64,000 nt of DNA from Sinorhizobium americanum (lineage in GTDB: Bacteria > Pseudomonadota > Alphaproteobacteria > Rhizobiales > Rhizobiaceae): NCBI RefSeq assembly GCF_001651855.1, contig NZ_LNQC01000071.1, positions 178,243 through 242,242 on the forward strand, read 5' to 3'. Below, piece by piece: positions 60,212 to 64,000 of the stretch. Within the stretch, counting starts at the first letter, position 1; each line of letters opens with the position of its first letter. The translations under genes were made by a program, and so were the position numbers. The notes under the pieces are model-generated. The model saw only the letters and a program-made list of their open reading frames with translations. It had not been told where the DNA came from and made no database searches.

Positions 60212-61018
60212 TTATGTGTGATCGCGACGGCCGAGTGCGATCGCCTCGATCTGTTCCAGGATTGCACTCAGATGGTGGCGAAGCCGCTTGGCCTTGCCAG
60301 AGTCGAGCGCAAATGGCGGCGCCTCCGTGGCCAAATGGGTCGATTGGGCCAGTTCCATCTGGATCGCATGGACGCCTATCTCTGGCCGGCCATAATGGCG
60401 GGTCGTCCAACCACCTTTGAAGCGACCATTCAGGATATGGGTGTAACCCTCGGCCTGGCTTGCGATATTTGCTGCCGCGCGCTCGATCGCCGGGGCGCAG
60501 GTCTTGCCGCTATCGGTGCCGATGTTGAGGTCCGGCAGCTTGCCCTCGAAGAGGAAGGGGATATGCGAACGGATCGAGTGGCAGTCGTAGAGGACCGCCA
60601 CGCCATGAATGGCCTTCACCCGATTGATCTCGGCGGCGAGCGCGGCGTGATACGGAGCGTGAAAATTGCGCAGCCTTGCGGCAATATCGGCATCCTTCGG
60701 GCCTTGGCCTTCCTTCCAGATCGGCACACCGTCGAAATCGGTTTCCGGCACAAGGCCGGTCGTGTTCTGGCCGGGGTAGAGGCTGACGCCTTCCGGGTCA
60801 CGATTGGCGTCGATGACATAGCGATGGAAGGTGGCGCGGACAGTCGTCGCTTCCGGTAGAAGACCTTCATAGAGCTCGTGGATGTGCCAATCGGTATCGG
60901 CGAGGACCCGGCCGTTGTCGTTCAACCGCTCCCAGATCGGCGGCGGAACGTCGGTGCCCGTGTGGGGGAAGCCGAGAATGACGGGCGAGGTGCCTTGCCG
61001 GACATCGAAGACCGCCAT
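60212..61018 (-). CDS. hutG: N-formylglutamate deformylase
   Basis: HutG hydrolyses N-formylglutamate to glutamate and formate, the last step of the five-step histidine route. The 268-residue protein has SPVILGFPHTGTDVP, TFHRYVIDANRDPEGVSLYP (metal and substrate residues) and LYDCHSIRSHIPFLFEG. ATG 61018 is one base after the hutH stop, so a longer upstream frame is not used. Its presence implies a HutF or deiminase outside this window. Confidence 0.93.
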   Translation of the reverse strand: MAVFDVRQGTSPVILGFPHTGTDVPPPIWERLNDNGRVLADTDWHIHELYEGLLPEATTVRATFHRYVIDANRDPEGVSLYPGQNTTGLVPETDFDGVPIWKEGQGPKDADIAARLRNFHAPYHAALAAEINRVKAIHGVAVLYDCHSIRSHIPFLFEGKLPDLNIGTDSGKTCAPAIERAAANIASQAEGYTHILNGRFKGGWTTRHYGRPEIGVHAIQMELAQSTHLATEAPPFALDSGKAKRLRHHLSAILEQIEAIALGRRDHT

Positions 61019-61019
61019 G

Positions 61020-62555
61020 TCAAACCTCCAGTTGCGGCAGGATGCCGTCGGAGACGGCGGCTGCCAGCCGGCCGGAGGCGACGAGTTCGCCGGCGGACCT
61101 GAGGTCGTCAGCCATGTAGCGGTCTTCCTCGACCGTCGGGGAAACGGCGCGCACGGCCGCGGCCGCCTTCTGGAGTTCCGGGCTGGTCGCAAGCGGCGCC
61201 CGGTATTCGATGCCCTGAACGGCTGCCAAGGCCTCGATGCCGATGATAGAGAACAGGTTGTCGGTCATCTGCAGCAGGCGGCGGGCGCCGTGGCAGGCCA
61301 TGGAGACATGGTCCTCCTGGTTGGCCGAGGTCGGCGTCGAGTCAACGGAGGCCGGGTGCGAGAGCTGCTTGTTCTCCGACATCAGCGCGGCGGAGGTGAC
61401 TTCGGCGATCATCAGTCCGGAATTGAGGCCCGGCTTCTTGGCGAGGAAGGCCGGAAGGCCGTAACTCAGGGCGGGATCGACGAGGAGCGCAATGCGGCGC
61501 TGGGAAATGGCGCCGATCTCGCAGATCGCGAGCGCAATCTGGTCGGCGGCGAAGGCGACCGGCTCGGCGTGGAAATTGCCGCCGGAGACGACGGAATTGT
61601 CGGAGAGCACCAGCGGATTGTCGGTGACGGCATTGGCCTCGATGGTGAGCGTCGCGGCAACCGAGCGCAGCAGATCGAGGCAGGCGCCGTCGACCTGCGG
61701 CTGACAGCGGATGCAATAGGGATCCTGCACGCGCTCGTCGCCGTCGAGATGACTTTGGCGAATGACCGATCCGTCGAGCAGCCTGCGGAGTGCGGCCGCC
61801 GTGTCGATCTGGCCGCGATGGCCCCGCAATATATGGATGTCGGGGTGGAAGGGGGCGGAGGATCCCATGGCCGCATCGGTCGAGAGCGCGCCAGTGACGA
61901 GCGCCGCCTGCGCGGCCCGGTGGGCGCGGAACAGGCCGGCAAGCGCCAGCGCCGTCGAAACCTGGGTGCCGTTGATCAGCGCCAAACCTTCTTTAGCGGC
62001 GAGCGTCACCGGGGAAAGTCCGGCCGCATTCAGGGCGGCGGCACCTGCCATGCGTTCGCCCGCGACAAAGGCCTCGCCATGGCCCATCATCACGGCGGCC
62101 ATGTGCGCAAGCGGCGCCAGGTCGCCGGAGGCGCCGACCGAGCCCTTTTCCGGGATCAGCGGGATGACGCCCTTATCGAGCATGCCTTCGATCAGGCGGA
62201 CGAGTTCGAGGCGCACGCCGGAGGCGCCGCGACCGAGCGAAATCAGCTTCAGCGCCAGGATCAGGCGCACGATATTCTCGGGCAGCGGCTGACCGACACC
62301 GCAGCAATGCGACAGGATGAGATTGCGCTGCAGCGTCGCGACATCGGCGCTGTCGATCTTGATCGAGGCGAGTTTGCCGAAGCCGGTATTGATGCCGTAG
62401 ACCGGCGCATTGCCGGCGACGATCTCGGCGATGCGCCGGGCGGCCTTCTCGATGCCGGCGTCATAGGCGCGATCGAGGCGGGCCGGCTCGCCCGTCCAAT
62501 AGATCGTCTCCAGGTCTCTAAGCGGTACGGAACCGGGTTTCAGAACAATGGTCAT
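61020..62555 (-). CDS. hutH: Histidine ammonia-lyase
   Basis: HutH removes ammonia from histidine to give urocanate through the MIO group formed from Ala-Ser-Gly. The triad is present in [15 protein letters not shown] (Ala142-Ser143-Gly144). [15 protein letters not shown] near the N-terminus and [17 protein letters not shown] near the C-terminus are family landmarks. The 511-residue length is normal. It overlaps hutI by 4 bp and is followed by hutG after 1 bp. Confidence 0.96.
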   Translation of the reverse strand: MTIVLKPGSVPLRDLETIYWTGEPARLDRAYDAGIEKAARRIAEIVAGNAPVYGINTGFGKLASIKIDSADVATLQRNLILSHCCGVGQPLPENIVRLILALKLISLGRGASGVRLELVRLIEGMLDKGVIPLIPEKGSVGASGDLAPLAHMAAVMMGHGEAFVAGERMAGAAALNAAGLSPVTLAAKEGLALINGTQVSTALALAGLFRAHRAAQAALVTGALSTDAAMGSSAPFHPDIHILRGHRGQIDTAAALRRLLDGSVIRQSHLDGDERVQDPYCIRCQPQVDGACLDLLRSVAATLTIEANAVTDNPLVLSDNSVVSGGNFHAEPVAFAADQIALAICEIGAISQRRIALLVDPALSYGLPAFLAKKPGLNSGLMIAEVTSAALMSENKQLSHPASVDSTPTSANQEDHVSMACHGARRLLQMTDNLFSIIGIEALAAVQGIEYRAPLATSPELQKAAAAVRAVSPTVEEDRYMADDLRSAGELVASGRLAAAVSDGILPQLEV

Positions 62556-63799
62556 CGGGCAATCCTTTCACCCTTGAAAATCAGCTCGGAGAGGGGGTTG
62601 AAGCCGATGCGGTAGATCAGTTCCGCCGGCGCTTCGATGTCCCAGAGCGCAAGGTCGGCCGATTTTCCCGCTTCGATGGTGCCGGTCTCGCCGAGGATGC
62701 CAAGGGCGCGCGCCGCCTCGCGCGTTACGCCGGCGAGGCATTCCTCCAGCGTCAGGCGGAAGAGCGTCGCCGACATGTTGATGGTCAGGAGAAGAGATGT
62801 CAGCGGCGACGTTCCCGGATTGCTATCGGTGGCGATGGCGATGCGCGCGCCGGCGGCGCGCAGTGCCTCGACCGGCGGCAGTCGCGTTTCGCGAAGGGTA
62901 TAGAATGCTCCCGGCAGCAAAACGGCGACGGTACCGGCCTTCGCCATGGCGGCAGCGCCGTCGGCATCGAGATATTCGAGGTGATCGGCCGAAAGCGCGC
63001 CATAGGAGGCCGCAAGCTTAGCACCGCCGAGATCGGAAAGCTGTTCGGCGTGAAGCTTGACCGGCAGGCCGAATGCCTTGGCCCGGTCGAACACACGCGC
63101 GATCTCGGCGGGCGAAAAGGCGATCCCCTCGCAGAAGCCATCGACCGCGTCGACGAGTCCTTCCGCATGGCCCCGGCTCAGTCCGGGGAGAACGACGTCG
63201 TCGATATAGTCGGCATTCCGCCCCTTGTATTCCGGCGGCGTGGCGTGGGCGGCGAGATAGCTGGTGACGATGCGGACCGGGCGCACTTGCGCGAGTTTGC
63301 GCGCCGCCCGCAGCATGTTCAGTTCCGCCTCGACATTAAGGCCATAGCCCGATTTGACTTCGACTGTCGCAACGCCCTCGGAGAGCAGCGTGTCGAGCCG
63401 CGGCAGCGCTGCTTCGACGAGTTCGTCGATCGACAGCGCGTTGGTCGCGTTGACGGTGGAGACGATGCCGCCGCCGGCGCGGGCAATCTCTTCATAGGTC
63501 GCGCCTTCGAGCCGGAGCTGGAATTCGCGGGCACGGTTTCCGCCATGGACGATGTGGGTGTGGCAGTCGACCAGCGCCGGCGTCATCCAGCGCCCTTCAC
63601 AATCAATCATCCGGTCGGGGGAAGAGAGGCAGGAAGGCAGGTCGGCCTCGGCGCCGGCATAAACGATCCGACCATCGCGAACTGCCACGGCGCCCGCTTC
63701 GACAATGCCGAGCGGCCCCAGATCCTCGCGGAGCGTCGCAAGGCGCACGTTGCGCCAGAGACTGCTGCGTTCCGCTTCCATGTCGGCCTTTCCGTTCAT
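62552..63799 (-). CDS. hutI: Imidazolonepropionase
   Basis: HutI opens the imidazolone ring to N-formimino-glutamate. The 415-residue amidohydrolase has the metal motif [18 protein letters not shown], the family segment [28 protein letters not shown] and [13 protein letters not shown]. It is the first gene of the operon in this window. ATG 63799 has GGAGAG upstream; the later in-frame ATG 63781 is possible. The palindrome at 63826 lies 27 bp before the start. Confidence 0.95.
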   Translation of the reverse strand: MNGKADMEAERSSLWRNVRLATLREDLGPLGIVEAGAVAVRDGRIVYAGAEADLPSCLSSPDRMIDCEGRWMTPALVDCHTHIVHGGNRAREFQLRLEGATYEEIARAGGGIVSTVNATNALSIDELVEAALPRLDTLLSEGVATVEVKSGYGLNVEAELNMLRAARKLAQVRPVRIVTSYLAAHATPPEYKGRNADYIDDVVLPGLSRGHAEGLVDAVDGFCEGIAFSPAEIARVFDRAKAFGLPVKLHAEQLSDLGGAKLAASYGALSADHLEYLDADGAAAMAKAGTVAVLLPGAFYTLRETRLPPVEALRAAGARIAIATDSNPGTSPLTSLLLTINMSATLFRLTLEECLAGVTREAARALGILGETGTIEAGKSADLALWDIEAPAELIYRIGFNPLSELIFKGERIAR

Positions 63800-63825
63800 C
63801 AGCTCTCCGCCCTTCTCTTGCTATA

Positions 63826-63837
63826 ATGTATATACAT
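63826..63837. promoter_or_regulatory. Candidate HutC operator
   Basis: ATGTATATACAT is a perfect 12-bp palindrome in the hutI promoter region, the form of TGTATATACA sites used by HutC, the GntR-family repressor that senses urocanate. No hutC gene is in this window. On the minus strand a TTGCCG lies 14 bp upstream of the palindrome and may be the -35. The remaining bases to 64000 show no recognisable gene. Confidence 0.65.
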
Positions 63838-64000
63838 AATAAAGCACACGGCAAGCGGAAAATTCTTGACCTCGTGCCAGGAGGTAAGGCGGCCGGCGCA
63901 CCGGGCCAGCAATCGGAACGAAAAAGATCGGATGATTGGGGCTCCGGCGGCCTCCCTTGATGGGAGTAGCGGGAGATCGGTCTTCCGGGCAGGCTCCAAT

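Noticed and set aside
1..64000. CRISPR arrays, insertion sequences, phage or toxin-antitoxin modules
   Set aside because: No spaced direct repeats, transposase, integrase or typical toxin-antitoxin pairs were seen on either strand.

Overview
The window looks like a piece of an alphaproteobacterial (Rhizobiales) genome, most probably Sinorhizobium/Ensifer. GC is high and reading frames have strong third-position GC. A RIME1-type rhizobial intergenic repeat lies upstream of puuD, a small heat-shock gene carries a ROSE-type RNA thermometer, there is a DUF982 gene, and importers and sugar or amino-acid catabolic operons are very numerous. The importer density resembles a pSymB-like chromid, but replicon assignment is an inference. 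No tRNA, rRNA, CRISPR array, complete insertion sequence, phage or conjugation gene was seen.

Layout. 1-10.7 kb: purine catabolism (xdhC end, puuD, guaD, a LysR regulator), with two probable inserted blocks between xdhC and the LysR gene. Block one is TetR / exported RidA-like protein / SDR / LysR (0.86-4.1 kb). Block two is an ornithine-cyclodeaminase-family gene plus a PLP dehydratase (4.7-6.7 kb), flanked by two copies of the LysR 3' end. 10.8-19.8 kb: hsp20 with its ROSE leader, a DUF982 gene, and pbpC plus a large alpha-2-macroglobulin gene; a 205-bp inverted-repeat element sits in-frame in the 5' end of pbpC. 20.1-30.6 kb: a deoxyribose-type operon (DeoR-family regulator, DeoC, a double-domain ALDH16-like dehydrogenase, RbsD/FucU mutarotase, ribokinase-family kinase, ABC importer). 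30.7-35.7 kb: OsmC, DDAH, a secreted unknown protein, TauE, a pyridine nucleotide-disulfide oxidoreductase and DUF4126. 36.0-39.9 kb: an OsmF/YehZYXW-type osmoprotectant importer.

40.0-54.5 kb is the most unusual region. It holds a Gfo/Idh/MocA oxidoreductase, a complete ABC importer, GNAT, two SDRs (one without the SDR catalytic residues), two different M81 (MlrC-type) metallopeptidases, an NTF2-like protein, RidA, an RpiR regulator and a GH20 beta-hexosaminidase. Matching TGAAA-N4/5-TTTCA dyads lie in front of both transcription blocks, so I read it as one RpiR-controlled regulon for an imported amino-sugar/amide compound. 54.6-58.4 kb is a scar: the two ends of one MFS gene survive, and between them sit a FAD oxidoreductase / TetR / methyltransferase module and a diguanylate-cyclase remnant. 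58.4-63.8 kb is the histidine-utilization operon hutIHGU, with a palindromic operator in front of hutI.

Working together: guanine goes to xanthine (GuaD), urate (xanthine dehydrogenase, matured by XdhC) and 5-hydroxyisourate (PuuD). Deoxyribose would be imported, phosphorylated, cleaved by DeoC to acetaldehyde plus glyceraldehyde 3-phosphate, and the acetaldehyde oxidized by the ALDH. Histidine is degraded by HutH, HutU, HutI and HutG through N-formylglutamate.
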